A stretch of DNA of 64,000 nucleotides from Beaufortia kweichowensis (GCA_019155185.1 CM032799.1:310001-374000); one strand, 5' to 3'. Numbered from the stretch's first letter, positions 36,031-50,163 are shown. The notes: generated by a model from the letters alone, not told the origin. Translations and numbers: made by a program.

Positions 36031-37870
36031 AGTGTAAATATTAGCACTTACTAACACTAACATGTATTGTACACAATAACTACTAAAAACACAATTAAAC
36101 AGTTTTGTATTTTGGGACTGATGGGGAGAAGGAACACTTCGGTTATTTGACCAGGTAGAACAGTTACATCTAAATGTTGATCATTTTAGAATGGCAAAAA
36201 ACGGTCAGGTAATGGGCCTTTCTGATTTATCATTTATCATCCGAGTCGAGCAGTTCATGCTTTTTTCTATTTTCCTTTACTATCAGCCCCTTTTTTTCAA
36301 CGCTTCACAAATCTACCAGAGACCTAAGCACAGGCGACAGAAAACCAATATGTCCCCTGAAGGTCATAGGCGGAATCTTTTGCCACCCATTTTTTCCGCC
36401 ATTGTTGTACATTGTGAAAATTTGCAGAAAGATGTTTTATTGTCCGAATGATTGACACCCAGATGCAAGATAGTGTCCTGTGCGACTGTCCCCTAAATCC
36501 TCAGTCCTTTAGTCTCATAACCAGCTTTCCTCTCTCTTTCAATGAAAACACCCAGACTCCTGCAGGCAGACTTTGATAAGACGCCCCAGAACGCTCCGTG
36601 GCCTCGTCTCTCCTCCGGGCAAAAGAGAAAGAGATGGGGAAAACAAAAGAACGAGCGAATAAGAAAGAAGGGCAAAAGCTGAATGAAAGCAGATTCTAAT
36701 AGTTCTTACTAGCCGGAGGGATTTTAAAAAGATATTAAATGTTTGAATAATACATTTGGAATACATATGAAGGGATATTAAAATGGATTTGCTATTAAGG
36801 CAGTTTCCAAGCAACATGGACCACTGGAAGAGAAGACATGTGAAGTGAAGTGGACTTCACTCTTTCAACGCTTTACTCTTTCTAAAACATGAATACTGAA
36901 TGCTAATGCCAGCTTTCTGAACAGCTCGTCTTGATCCTCGTCCATAATTAATGCACCTATATCCTTATTAGTATATGAAAGACTGTTGATATAAATGGAT
37001 GTGAAGAGTTTATTAGGATCTGTTAGTCAGCATATATTTTGAATGAGCTGTTTTAATTGGTTGTTTTAGCGTGTAGCATTATGCATGAGCATGTGGGTGA
37101 TTAGAAGGATTGTTCGTATGATTTATAAGGCTTTACTCTTTCAGTTTAGCTTGCCTCTTCATAAATATTTTACCTCACGTTCTGTATATAGCTCTGAAGG
37201 GACCCATTGTGCCATCTGCGAAACAAAATGGCAGCAGTGGTTTGCCACATAACCTTCATGGAGCCGGAGTGTTTGCTTTGCTTAGGAGTTAATAAAGCCG
37301 GGAGATTTAGTACGCAATAATGCAGCATACAATTTTAACACGGCAAAGAGATTTGGAGACAGCGGGTTTGTGGTGAGACTTTTGGATGCGTATCAGGAGC
37401 AAGCTTGGATGCTGATACACTTACAAAAGTTATTATTTGTTGGGGATTATTTGTTTGTCACATGTGCACATTTTTTACAGATTGTTTAAATTCTGTATAG
37501 TATAGTGAGAAAGTTGTAAGAATGTCAGTCATAAATTTCAGACATTGTTTGCAAAATATATATGGTTTTGTATGTTTTCTCGCATCAATCTCGTTATGAA
37601 CAGGCCCTTTTTATTGTTTGTATTCTACAAATGAACAAAAAACTTCAAGACTTCAAGATTTGTTTTAGTTGGTTTTTATTTGAGGTATTTTTAAAAATTA
37701 AAAACAATCAATTTTTTTTTTAGTTTATGCTTATTGTTCCAATTGGTCAAATATTTATTCTTTAGTCTTGGACCTTTCCGTCAATTTATGTTTTGTCATG
37801 ATTCAATTTAACTATGAAATAATAAAGTAAATAATTAAATATCATGCTGTGGAACTTTAACAGTTAAAAG

Positions 37871-38282
37871 GTTAAAGGACTAGTTCACCTAAATATGAAT
37901 GATTTACTCACCTGCATGTGACTTCCTTTCTTTAGTTAACAGAAACTATTATTTTTATATTAAACTCTTATCTTTTCAGCTTTTATAAGCTTTTATTCTA
38001 CTACACTACTTTCAAATGTGTCTCATGAGCAGATGTGTGTTTCATCATGAGTCATGCAAAAACCATCAACACACTGTATCGATCGCTAAAGAAGTTTAAT
38101 CAAGTGTATTGTTTCGCTTTAGAAAAACATTTATTAACACACTGGAGTCATTTGGATTACATGATAGTGTATGTGCCTTTTGATGGTGTTTTAATGTCAA
38201 ATTGTTTTTGTTCAACCAAATAAAAGGAAGTCCATATAGCTTATCTGGGATCGCATGAGGATGAGTAAATGAACTCTTTATG
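37871..38282. mobile_element. Probable remnant of a cyprinid MITE-type element
   Basis: The left end GTTAAAGGACTAGTTCACC, then CTCACCTGCATGTGACTTCC, matches the GGGATAGTTCACCC...CATGTGACTTTC ends of the foldback family. The right end GCATGAGGATGAGTAAATGA matches that family's other end. The interior is not a hairpin, so this may be a different internal-sequence relative or two abutting fragments. Confidence 0.5.
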
Positions 38283-40439
38283 TCTTGTTGTGTGATGAGA
38301 ACGACAGTGTTTGTGAAGGGTCGTGTTGTTCCAGACTGCTGGAGTCATAAAGCCCCAAAGACACAACACCCGTCTGACCTCAGAGCAGACACGGCACACA
38401 TTCAAGGATTAACATTGTGAACAGAGTTCATGTGAACCAGTGTGGACAAACAACAGAAGGTTTTAACTCTCTTATTAGGTCTTCTGCAGTTCAAACACGA
38501 AAATAGTTTTGACACTAGTGACCTGTTAGAAGTTAATCCTGCTCTTTGTTATTGGTCACGTCAACCTGCTTGATTAGCATCAGGTGATTCAGCCCAAGTC
38601 TATTGATCCAGAGAATTCTTAGGCTTGACCTTTTGCGCTCCAGTGTTTAGTCAGTCAAATCTATAACAGTATTTATATTCATATCCGCTCATCAATGGAC
38701 TAACCTCCCAGTGTGCCGATCAGACGGGGGGAGCGAACACGGGAAGTGGTTTTGTTTGCCTTACTGTATTTGCACTTAAACAGCTTATATTAAAAGGCAA
38801 AGAAGAGGTTAATGGTGTGCTGGTCTGAAAGTGGGGCTGTTAAGCAGTAATACTGCAGTGTTTGTTTATGTCTGAGCACCCGGACCGGCTAATGCCTCTG
38901 ACCCCACCTCACCTCCATCACTCTCAATATGATTCCAGCGCTGATGGGCTTTATGGTGCACACTTTGGTGTGAACTTTACAGAGTGTGAACGTCCCAGGA
39001 GACGATGCTTTGAAATGTCCTTCAGTATTGTGGGATATGACTGGATGTCCTGCGTTGTTGTTTAATTCAAGTTTTATGATGCTGAAGCCGTAGTCAAATA
39101 CGTGAATGTTTTGGTTGTAAGACAAAGCGTCAGTGTTGCAGATTGTTGCGTTTAACCTCATTGTCCTATTTGATATCAGTGGAAATTCTGTCCTAATGTC
39201 AGTCCAAACTGAGAAAAAGGCGCTTTCAGAGTTTAAACATGATTAAAACCATTGTTTGTCATCGTTGTTATCAAACCTTAACATGCCAAGTTTGAATATG
39301 CACAAGTGAGAGCTGTGAATAACAAATAAGCTTTTCATTTTGTAACATCTTTTATATTATGTTCTGTATTATCTCCATTTTCATCAGACTTTTCTTCTTG
39401 CTTTTGATTTATTTCCTGTTATGAAGTTAAACACGCTCCATTAATGTCTTGCATAAAGCATATGAGGAATTCTTTTATAACGACAGGTCTCAGTATGAGT
39501 AGTGGCCTTCAAATTGTATGCAGTCAATGGATTATTCGGCTGTACTTGTTTTTATGTTGATCTTTTGATAGACAATGAGAGCGATGATGGGAATCTGATG
39601 AGGCAGATTTGCAGTTTCAGCGTTTACAAGGTTGACATTTTATAAACGCATTAAATGCATTCATCATACTCACATGATCGTATTGAGTTTATGACATTGG
39701 GGAAAAAGATGAAGTATTGGTTGAATGTAACGCTGATGGGCTGTTGTCCACACACATTGATTGGCCTTGAAATCATCTCTTTCACATTGGAACTTTAAAT
39801 TACTGTGAAATGTTTATAAGAGATCATCAGTATTTATAATACTGACTGTTTTATTGTCGTGCCATTTGAATTGATTTTGTTTCATTTCACAAAAACAAAT
39901 GTGATTTCATTTTGAGGTTTCGCTTTTAGAATTCACTTGGGATGTACAGTAAGATAGGTTGCGTTCAGATGGATAGCTGACATGAAATGATGTACTTCCT
40001 GCTGTGTGATGTCCTAATGCATACAGTACTTACATATACAGTAGTTTTATTTGAAATTGAGAAAACATATTTTTGTACTCATGCAGCAGAAGCACATAAA
40101 ATGAGCTATTACGGTCAAAGTTATGAACAAAAATAGTGAAAACTACACATTAGAATATATGAAGTTACTATTCCTAATATATCAATTTAAATCTCACTTG
40201 TTACAGCTAAAGGATTTTTTAAAACTTCTGAAACTGAAAAGATTTATTACAAAACAGTCTAATTTGCATGTAAGAATAGGCAATTGGCCAGATATCGAGA
40301 AGCATTTTTAGATGCACATGTACGAGCTAACAAGATGTGAGTGAAACATAACCGTTAGCTTTCCTGAGTAAAGGAGAGCCATTTACTTGTTCAGTGTGTG
40401 AAAAAAGAACGAGAGGAAGAGAGGGCAGTGAAAAGAAAA

Positions 40440-40760
40440 ATGTAGTGCTAGCATGAGCAATCAAGAAAAATAGCCCAAGGACGGCCGGAGACGATGCCTC
40501 AATTACTCAGGCACTAATAAGCCTTTTTCCACCATTATAATGCAACTGTGCTGTAATAACAAAGAGCGGTTTCCTCGGGCACTTAGCACGGGCAGCCTGT
40601 GAAAGGACCCCATTCAGACTGCCTGCGTCCTACAGGTTAGGGATCAGCTCCGGGCGCAGGTTAATCACGCATTCCATTTTCTACCCGCGCTAGCCACGAC
40701 CCGGCGTTAGGAGAGAACGCGCGAAAGACTGAATAAAGAAATGAACGGCTGGAACTGTAA
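40440..40760. promoter_or_regulatory. Candidate non-coding regulatory block in intron 2
   Basis: Unique, CpG-rich for its surroundings (CAAGGACGGCCGGAGACGATG, CTCCGGGCGCAGGTTAATC, CCCGCGCTAGCCACGACCCG), with TAAT words between. No coding frame. This is one of the clearest compositional islands in the intron and is likely conserved, but that is inference. Confidence 0.3.
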
Positions 40761-42028
40761 CAGCAGAGATATTATAGGGCTGTGATGAATTAGTGTGACT
40801 TTTATTTGTGTAAGATGTAAGAAATAGGACGTAGAACCTGTATGCCCCCTGCGCTTGTGTGATTTATGGGCAGTTTACTTCTCGCCGTTATGAGTCATTA
40901 GTCATTATAACATACAACAGCTGTAATGTACAGCAGGAACTGTGGTTGTTTCATCTACTTGCCATTTAGAGGATGTTAATCTAGTCACATAGATGATAAA
41001 AAGATGGACATGGGTGGAGAAATGAATATTATGTGGTTAGACATGGTGTAGACATGTTTAACCTGGTCTGTGTTAATCAGGTGTGGAGTGAAGTTCTCAT
41101 TGGACTGATCTGATAGACGTAATGAAAAAACTCAATCAATGCAGCTGGTTAATGCGCTGTGTTAAGTGAATTGGTTTCACTTTGATTGGATTGTTAATGT
41201 GGATGGTTGGGCACCTTGGATCTTAACTCAATCGTTGCTCGAATGAGTTTTAATGAATTCCATTCAACAGATTGAAACCTTTTTCATAGCCTTGTTTTCT
41301 GTGCTAAGGATAGAGTATGAATCCATCAATGAAAGGATATGAGAAAAAAAAGGCTTTTCTGGAGATTGTAAACATGCATACTTGATGTCGACCATATTGA
41401 GCTTCTGACCTGGCCGTGGTTGATTCTTGTGTTTGTAAGTTTAAGAGACTAAACTTTACATGCAGGACATTTACTAGTCTGAAAATAAGTATGCAGCTGT
41501 TCAGTCTGTACTGTTGGTTGGATCTGAAGGGTTTCTTGCCGTACATCAGGTTATGGATGTGTTAAATGATGTCATAGAATTGCTAGCAAAGTATGATGAT
41601 GATGTCACCTGGCACTGACTAACTGGGACTGAAAAGTAAAATTGTAAACGGAATGCCAGAACATGCCAAACAAGAACAATGTAACCGAGAAACTATAAAC
41701 TATAAACTAACTATATTTTGTTACAGATTTCAGATTTCTCTTTTCAGATTTTTTTATGATGTATTTATGAAGTAAAATGAATGTCATCACTGTAACCGTC
41801 CCCACCTCAGTTCTTTATTTTATAATGGATCCTAGTATCACAAGTGGTAAAACCAACCAGTATTTTCTGTTTTCATTTTATTTGAAGTAATTGATTCAGA
41901 CTGCGTGAAAAAGATCCCCACACAGTGCATTCAGACTGCAGGGTTTGTGAAGGCGCTGTCGGATGAGCTGGGATTGTTAATGCCATGTACAGTTAGACAG
42001 CGTGATAATTACACTGGGAATGATGTGC

Positions 42029-42330
42029 TTTGTCTGTGCGTGTGTGTTTGTGTTTGTCAGAAAATCTGTCAGGGAGGTTCTGAGGGAAAAGTGTGTTTTG
42101 TCTGTGTGTGTGTGTGGCCTCCCCATCCTTATAACAATGTATTTGTCTGTGCGTGTGTGTTTGTGTGTGCGTGGGTTTGCTACAGACCGTCTCTGCTGTG
42201 CTGGTCCTGTCAAGGAGGTTCTGAGGAGAAAAGGAAGCACTTTTGAATTGACGGTTAAACAAAAGCAGGATTGAGGCGTAAAGAGGCTGTAGGAGTTTGT
42301 GTGTGGCCTCCCATCCTATAACAATGTATT
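42029..42330. repeat. Two-copy local tandem duplication with TG-rich core
   Basis: Unit 1 (42029-42140) and unit 2 (42141-42330) each begin TTTGTCTGTGCGTGTGTGTT, continue to a GTCAGGGAGGTTCTGAGG / GTCAAGGAGGTTCTGAGG block, and end in GTGTGGCCTCCC followed by ATAACAATGTATTTG. Unit 2 has about 75 extra bases. The long open frames on both strands here result from the duplicated TG-rich sequence, not from a gene. Confidence 0.75.
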
Positions 42331-42665
42331 TGCATCAAGGTGCCCCAAAAATACCATAAAAATTGTCCAAAAGCTGTTGTTCTGCCATGCTGGTACCGAT
42401 GTCACTTTATTGCACCATGACTGGTGTGACTGTGATTTTATTATAAGCTATTTCTGTGAATATGATTTTTCTAACCAGCCGTGACTACCACAAAAACAGG
42501 AAATGTTGTCCATTTGTGAAGTATCCATCTAGGTAGCTCCGCCCATTGTTAAACCTTATTGGTCCACAAATTGGATTGATAACCTCACATTGATCCTAGT
42601 TAGTGCATTGATCATAATGCTGTGGATTTTTTATGTTTGTGGAATGAGAAAAGATTTGGATAAAG

Positions 42666-42668
<3 letters not shown>

Positions 42669-42696
<28 letters not shown>
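42669..42696. repeat. (TG)n microsatellite
   Basis: About 14 pure copies of TG, 43 bases before a GA array. Confidence 0.95.
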
Positions 42697-42699
<3 letters not shown>

Positions 42700-42736
42700 A
42701 ACTGAAACGTCACTGGCGGGTGTGAGAGAGACAGGC

Positions 42737-42738
<2 letters not shown>

Positions 42739-42795
<57 letters not shown>
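42739..42795. repeat. (GA)n microsatellite, about 28 copies
   Basis: A pure purine array of about 57 bases on the + strand between two TG tracts (42669-42696 and 42874-42890). Confidence 0.95.
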
Positions 42796-42798
<3 letters not shown>

Positions 42799-42873
42799 GT
42801 TGAGAGTGAGGGTGATGCAGTTAACCCTTACTAAAGCTAGGTGGTGCTGTTAATCTGTGCACAATGTGAGGTT

Positions 42874-42890
42874 TGTGTGTGTGTGTGTGT
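42874..42890. repeat. Short (TG)n tract
   Basis: Eight to nine copies of TG/GT; the third simple repeat within 230 bases. Confidence 0.85.
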
Positions 42891-45879
42891 TGAACATTGA
42901 GCTGGTTTTCCTCTCTTTCATTGGGATGCAACAACTCTATTTTCATTTAAAGGGCTTGAAGAGACATGAAGAAGGAATGACTACAGGCTAATTTTAAGGA
43001 AACAAAGATGTACATGAATGAACAGACAGCTGTGTTTCTTCAAACACACTGTGTCTATATTCACAGGGGAAGAAATGTTTCTGAAATTTCTGGCCACTCA
43101 GGAGCTATTTTAGGTCTTAATTAGTCTATGATGGGCTTTATTTTATTTTATTTTATTTTTGGCCATAAAGCTGAAGTGTATATTTTTTGTGTCTCTACTG
43201 ACATCAAACAGAATTTCAAATACTGTTGTTTCAAAGTTAGACTTTCCTGCATGCTATTGGTTGGACAATTAGAAAGTCCCGCCTCAAGCTTACGCCATTG
43301 GTTCAGGGCAGGTGGATGCTTGGTTATACGTTTACACTTTTCTAGAAATTAACATACAGATTGTTTGCATTCATCATGACCTAACCAGGTGTGATTCCAC
43401 AAGTTTTCACTTATAAATGTGTTTTCGTAAACATTGATGACAAGGAAAGCTGTTCGTGAAAATTGCACTCCATATACAAAAGGCAATGGAGAGAGGACAG
43501 GAAGTGATGTAGGAGAGGAATGGAAGCCATATAGATGCCAACTTGTGTCTTAGGACAAGTGTTAACAGTTAGGCAGTGGCTGTGACAGGAGTACTGCAGG
43601 TTTAGGATGGGCAAGCAAATACATCAGTGTAGCACAAAGTTTGATGTCCCTCATAAATGAGTTTTAGTGTGTAATTCATAGACCTCCCAAAACTTGAGCA
43701 CCGTTGACTGGTCTGTGTTTGATGGATATGTTTTCTTTGAGGAATTTATGGTATAGGAGATCCAGTTTCATTAAACATGAGGAGGTCTGGTGGTGTTGGT
43801 TGCGTCATTCATTATTTAGTTTTTTTTTCTGATATTCATTTTCAAATGACAAGATTTGATAAGAAACAAACCTTGAACATAAACCTTAAAGATTATTTTT
43901 GGTATTATGAGCAAACTACAGTGATTTAGTTTTAGGATAAGAGACCATTAGAAATGCATATGAGTTGGCAGGAGTGTGAGGTCTCAGTATGATGTGAGAG
44001 ATGTGGAGGACAGAAGATTTCTCTCTTTACTGAACGCAGGAACACACCATTGTTTATCTGCTTTTGAGGACGAAAATGCCTGAGACGTTTTTGTTCAGTC
44101 TATGAAACATTAAAAATATTTTTCTCTACGTATGTTGTACTCTTGTGTACCTGGGTATCGATAGGTCAGCAGATCCAGAAAATCTTATAAAGCATTTTGT
44201 AACGTTTTATAATGAAACATTGAGGTAACTTTGATAATACATTACCAGTAGACATGGGTTGTGAAAATAAGACATCTGACCTTAAGACATGTCAAACTTA
44301 CCATGAAAGAATGTTTTAACCAAACTGATAGAACAACTGATGTTAATATTTGGTGGTTTAAATACCCACATGGGAAAGTTTTTAATCACTTTTTTATGTT
44401 CTTATTTAAAATACATTCTGTGAGAATATGTATTACATGTTTTGACTGAAAATGTCATGGATAAACTGTACTTCTGTCCCTAGTTTATATCAAATGAAAT
44501 CTGCCATCTACTCATTAAGTTTATATTGTTGTAATTTTGCATGAAATAACTTTACTTACGTCTCTTAAACATTGCTGTGGAGAAACGGGTCTAATCATGT
44601 TATCTTGCTTGAAGGCAGGTGCATTTATCTCAGTTAAGTACTTCTCTGTTGTTTTCTTGCTGGACTTGTGAATCAGATACAAGCTTCTTCAGTAATGAAG
44701 CGGTCACTGCTCACGCTGACTCCACTAAAGCTCGCTGTCGTCTGATTCTAACTCTGACTGCCCAAACAACAGACAAGCGTATTTAAGAGTCTGTGCTAGC
44801 CACCTGCAGGACAGTACATTTACTTGATTAACATCTTATTGATTGAGAAGAAACATGAATCAGCAATAACTGCTTTTGATTAGTCAGAGGATGAAGTGAA
44901 CACACGTTTTATTGATGTTGGTGGGCGCAGGCCACGGCTGAACTGCTTTCTTTAATGGGTCTGTCCAGATGAGTCCACTGGTTTTATCTTTTTTATTTAT
45001 CTCTTTATCTCTGTACGTTATTCTCATACTTTTTAGCTCTTTAGAGGACAGCTGTTTTAATACAAGCTTGTGTGATCCGTCTTCCTCCGGTTGTGTTGTG
45101 TGTTCAGTGTGCTTTGAGACTGTATTCTGTGTTAAACACATTTAGACGGATGTGTTTATGACACTCTGGGGTACAGGGTTCAATGAGAAGGACCTTTGCC
45201 ACACAACAGAAGCTTTAAAGCCCGAGAGATGGCAGGGGAAGCACAGTTAGAGACATGAGTAATATTGTGTCTACAGTGGATGCAACTGGTCTGATGTTCC
45301 TCCCATTATAATCAATGTAGCCGTCTACACTGGAAGAGCTTCGTGACGCTTTCTGCAGGATTTTTATGCTTTATTGTCTGCTTTCTTTTACAGTAAAATG
45401 ATTGATTGATTTATGTGAGTTGTTGTATGAGTGAATTGTTTGCTACAAACTTTATTTGTTATATATTGTTAAATACGTTTTTGTCTATTACATTAAAGAC
45501 AAATTGTTATGTGGTTAGATGGACCGAATTTAAATCTTGATTATATCAAAATGTGTAAGTGGGTTTTGCAATTTGTAAGTTATTGAAAGATATTTTTCTT
45601 GCTATTATAAAACGGCCTATTCAAAATCACCTTTACATATCAGTGGATTTATATTAAGATCAAAGTTATTTACAGTTGTGCTGTTAATGTTTCATCTCAG
45701 GTTTACAATATTTCAAGCTTAATTTCAAGTATTTTTTTACCTTATAGTATTGTATCAATATCCCTACATTTTTTTTTAAATATTAGTATTTAATATGTGT
45801 GTTACCATTACATTAGTCCAAAGCATTTCATCATAACATTTTTTCAGCTAATCTCATTCTTTACTAAAAAGAACAACTG

Positions 45880-45990
45880 TACCATGGTTAAACTATGGTT
45901 ACTATACAAAACCATTGTTAATTTGTGGTTACCATGGTTTTACTATGATAACCTTGTTTTGTGTTTTATTTGTAGTAAAACCAAGGTTAG
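45880..45990. mobile_element. Short MITE with ACCATGGTT palindromic words
   Basis: Built from repeated ACCATGGTTAAACTATGG, GTGGTTACCATGGTTTTAC and TAGTAAAACCAAGGTTAG words, with inverted copies of the ACCATGGTT/AACCATGGT block. This pattern (AAACCATGGTT...TTTGTAGTAAAACC) is a familiar short repeat in cyprinid genomes. No coding capacity. Confidence 0.5.
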
Positions 45991-47189
45991 TCTTTATACG
46001 AGATCTTCATGTGTCTGGTGTAGCCATGATGTGAAAAGATGAAACGGAGGAAATGTTATTCTGGACGGTTTCTTAATACTGTCTTAATGTATGCACACAC
46101 CATGTCTTTCGTTTAATTCTCTGTTATAGGGATGTAATGGGTTGCTTTAATAAGAATTGGTCATGGCTGTGGATGAGAGCAGATATCTTGTTAGTCTAAC
46201 GGGCTCATTAATATTCTCACACATGCTAATACAGGTGCTGTCAGTCTCGTGTAGAAACAGCCCACATGAAATCATGCACATAAATCTCACAATCTCCTGC
46301 TTACAGACTAAGATAAGAATATAGGATTTTATTAACCGGAGATTTGATTCATCTTTATTACAAACACAATACACACACACAAAAGTCTTTGTGTCCTCTG
46401 GCCCTTTAGATGAAAATGGTGAATCTGATATTGTGAATGATCATTGGGAAGCCACATCTTAAGTTTTTCTTTTCAGTCTAGATATTCAAGCTTTTTATAA
46501 GCTGGCTTAAAGATCCAGCTGTCTGCTGTTATAGTCTTGAATTCTGACAAACCTTTAGACATTCTGTTGTAATGGCTTATCTACCCTCACTTGGCATAAA
46601 TAGATGCAAGAAAAAGCCCCTAAAACTTGTTTAAAGTGAATAGTCTGAAGCTGATCTCGGTTTGCTTTTCTTTCATCGATAACACGTTTTAGTTTTATGG
46701 TCATCTTGTGACCTACTGCACAAGTAACCACAAATAAAATCTTTATTTTGTCACATGCATAACACATGTATATTTCCATTTTCTAATCGCAGCAAGATTA
46801 AAACATCTCAACTTTTCAGAATGCCACAGAGACACCGCAGGTCATGTGACAAGAACCAGCCAATCAGCTTCACACAACATTGCAGAATCAGCTAAGATGT
46901 AGGAAAAACATCTTTTGTCTCTCTTCTCCATTAAAAATATATCTAGTTGCAGAGGTGCCGGAAATCCATTTACGCTTTGCTGAAACCTTCCCGTCATCAT
47001 GGAGAAATCAGCTCGTGGTTGCTTAGCAACAGAAGACGCCACGTGAACGTGAGCTCCAGAGTGTTTAGGAAAGAAAGAGAAAGCAGACACAACACGTAAA
47101 TGATTCGTAATTCATTAGAGACTCGTTCTGAATTCATCATACACACTTGTCATTTCTGGACGTCTCTATGTGGGACGGAAGTAACACCC

Positions 47190-47510
47190 TCTCTCACCCC
47201 GCAGTCATTGTGTCCTCCGCTAAATGGAGTCGCTTTTGTTATTGTGCTTGACAGGGTCTGATTCTGCCGTCAGATGTAATTTGCCATCGATCACGCACAT
47301 TTTACACACCTGTGCGAGCACACCCGCCGACGGTCTCCCCGTGTGCCTGTGTAACCCTGTGGCCGTAACGTCTCCGGTCTCAAACTGTCATATGAGGTAA
47401 TTAACGCCTCGAGACCTTTGCTGAAATAACAGTAATCAACATTCAGACGCCACTCAAACCCCTGCTGAATGAGATATCGATGAGCTCTCCGCCACCAGGC
47501 CTCGTCTACT
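47190..47510. promoter_or_regulatory. Candidate non-coding regulatory block in intron 2
   Basis: About 300 bases of unique, CpG-bearing sequence (GCACACCCGCCGACGGTC, CCGTAACGTCTCCGGTC) with a GAGGTAATTAACGCC homeodomain-like word and GAGATATCGATGAG. Composition stands out from the AT-rich flanks. No coding frame. Regulatory role inferred. Confidence 0.3.
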
Positions 47511-48310
47511 CACAGAAGTAGCCGATAATCCATTTTTAAACACTCGCCCTTTGTACTGAAAATATGAACTTTTATTATGTTGTTTAAATCAAACACAATG
47601 CATTTCAAGGATGACACGTAAAATGGCTGTGTCTGCTTTAATTGAGGGCCTTTATCGTGAGGGATGGGTTCCTTTATTGTGAAGGCACACACTTTCTAAA
47701 GACAGAGAGTAAGAGGTGCCTATTTACCCTGTCGAGCAGCTCCACTTGATAACAGACTATTGATCCGGTTTTGGAGTCTGAACGTTTCAGTTCCCAGTGA
47801 AGCCTGTGGGTAGTGCACACTTGTGCTCGTGTGTATGGAAGTGAACCGGACCGGGTTCAGAGGGCTCACGATTGGGTAATCGAGCTGAGGGATTTAGCTC
47901 ATTTGGCTAAAGTAAGTTTGGACACACTTGTTCTATCTGTGTATGTGCTCGTGTAGAGGAAGTGCTGTGATTAAATAGCAGGAGTTAAAACAAGTGGCTG
48001 TATTGAATAGCCTCCTGTGCTGCGGCCCACACGTCTTCATTTCCTCAGGTTTGGTTAGAATTGATCCAATTACACCTCAAGAAACAGAACGACTTCTGCT
48101 TTTTCATTTTGGAAAAAGGTTGTTTGGACTATTAGCTCTGTGGAGTTTAAAGTAAAAACAACTGCAGGGAAGAAATGGACAGTGTTTGTGATCGAGCAGT
48201 TGGTCTAAAGCAATGTTTAGTCATGTAAAGGATATATTACATACTGTAGCGCCGGTCTCTCCTTTAATACACGTTTATGGAAATTTGCGCTAGAATTCAT
48301 GTTTGATTGA

Positions 48311-48358
48311 ACATTTACATTTAGGCATTTAGCTGATGCTTTTATCCAAAGCGACTTT
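48311..48358. repeat. Widespread fish repeat motif (TTTAGC-GATGCTTTTATCCAAAGCGAC)
   Basis: ACATTTACATTTAGGCATTT then AGCTGATGCTTTTATCC and AAAGCGACTTTTG is a sequence found throughout teleost genomes as an interspersed repeat core. I recognise it as such but do not assign a family name. It stands alone here. Confidence 0.55.
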
Positions 48359-48401
48359 TGAAACAAATTGAAACACATTAGAGTAATGGTTTGTACAAAT
48401 T

Positions 48402-48500
48402 AATAAAGTAATAGTTCACCCAAAAATGAAAATTCATAAATGAATCATCCTTATGTCATCCCAGTTGTATATGACTTCCTTTCTTCAGCTGAACACTAAC
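48402..48500. mobile_element. 5' half of a cyprinid foldback MITE
   Basis: TAAAGTAATAGTTCACCC then AAAAATGAAAATTCATAAATG, and CCTTATGTCATCCCAGTTG leading to GACTTCCTTTCTTCAGC, gives the left arm of the TAGTTCACCC family. The right arm is missing or unrecognisable. Confidence 0.6.
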
Positions 48501-49395
48501 AAATTCAATTTAATAATGGACATTATTTTCCATTGAAGATTTTTGATAAATGTTATTTATGTATCACTGTTGTGTTATTTCAACATTGTTATAAACATAG
48601 TTCAATTATTGCATACAATGTTGTTATGTAGTTTTTATTGGTATTAAGATGTAAGATAGTAATACTCTTTAGTTTGCCATGAAAATATATGCTTATATGA
48701 CATTAAAATCCTAATAAATAAATAAATAACTCAAACCATTTTATTTGTTAAAATGCCTTTGTTATTATCTTATAAGGTAGATAAAATGATCTTCTGAAGA
48801 GAACATACATTTTATTAGAGAAACAATTCATATTTTAAGCTTATTTAGCAAAACTGAAATGCAAACAAAGCATATCTGGAATATGGCGACACGATGATAA
48901 ATTTGAAATCATTCTCATTGATTCTTATGATGTATGATGATGTAAGAAAACACGCATGGGACAGATAGTCATGGGATATGCCAAAACTATTCAGGAATGT
49001 TAAGTTATGGTGAACGATTCCTTTAACCCTAAATATGAATGATAATAATCATGATGATAATAATCACAGTTATGTTCTTGGTTAGTAGAGCCAAGCTTCT
49101 ATATTACCATAATATACTGATTATATACTTAATTGAGTTTTTTGTTAAATGGACTGTGTCATTCTCTAAGTAATAACTGTGGCAGATTTCTCTGATGTTA
49201 CACACAATTATTAGGTATTGTGATGTTTGCTGTATATCTGTGATTTGTCTATGTGTGTTTGTTGTTATTTAGTAACAGATGAAACTGAACTAGATCCTAT
49301 TTCCTCTCACGTTTCCTCTCTGGTCCAGTCAGTTGCATTGGATGGCTGATGTTTTGCTAGATATAAATGAGACATCACACAGAGCTGAAGAGGAA

Positions 49396-49416
49396 GAGAG
49401 AGAGAGAGAGAGAGAG
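49396..49416. repeat. (GA)n short array
   Basis: About 10 copies of GA on the + strand, 35 bases before the long CT array at 49452, with which it can pair in antiparallel. Confidence 0.9.
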
Positions 49417-49449
49417 CAGGATAGAGAAACATTAGTGGAAGAACCTTTG

Positions 49450-49582
<133 letters not shown>

Positions 49583-50163
49583 TCTCTTCCAGGGTGAGCA
49601 GATTGATGACATTTCTAAAGCTCCACGCTCTCTTCTCCCTCTGGTACGGAGGAAGTGCTCCTCTCGTCTCCTGCTCTGTGAATAAATCACAACCCTTTCA
49701 CAGTGATCATGCACTGGCCCGTGTGTGTGTGAAGATCCATCAGGAAAAGCAGTGGGCCTAATCAGAAATAAGGGTTTTAGTCTTGGGAGAGAGAATGATA
49801 GCAATCAGTGATGGATGGATGGGTGGATGAGAAGCTGTTGGTTGAGGGGAGGTGAGGATTGCATTGAGAACTGTTGGCTGTAATGTTGTGTTCCATTCAA
49901 CGCTGGATATCTCTGTAGTCTTACTGTATAAGAATCTGTTGGAAGAGGCACAGAAGTTAATTTGTGCAGTGTGTAATTTTTGTGCATGTAAACATTTGTC
50001 TATATAAGTGTATAAAAGGGCCAAAATAAGGGGAGAAGGTGACATCTTAAGTCTTTATTTACATTGAATGTATGATGTAATATAATAAATGTAGTATTTT
50101 ATTATGGCAGGTCTGTTACTGTTCAGAGAAGATATATTAAAAAACACTTTGGAAATTATCCAA

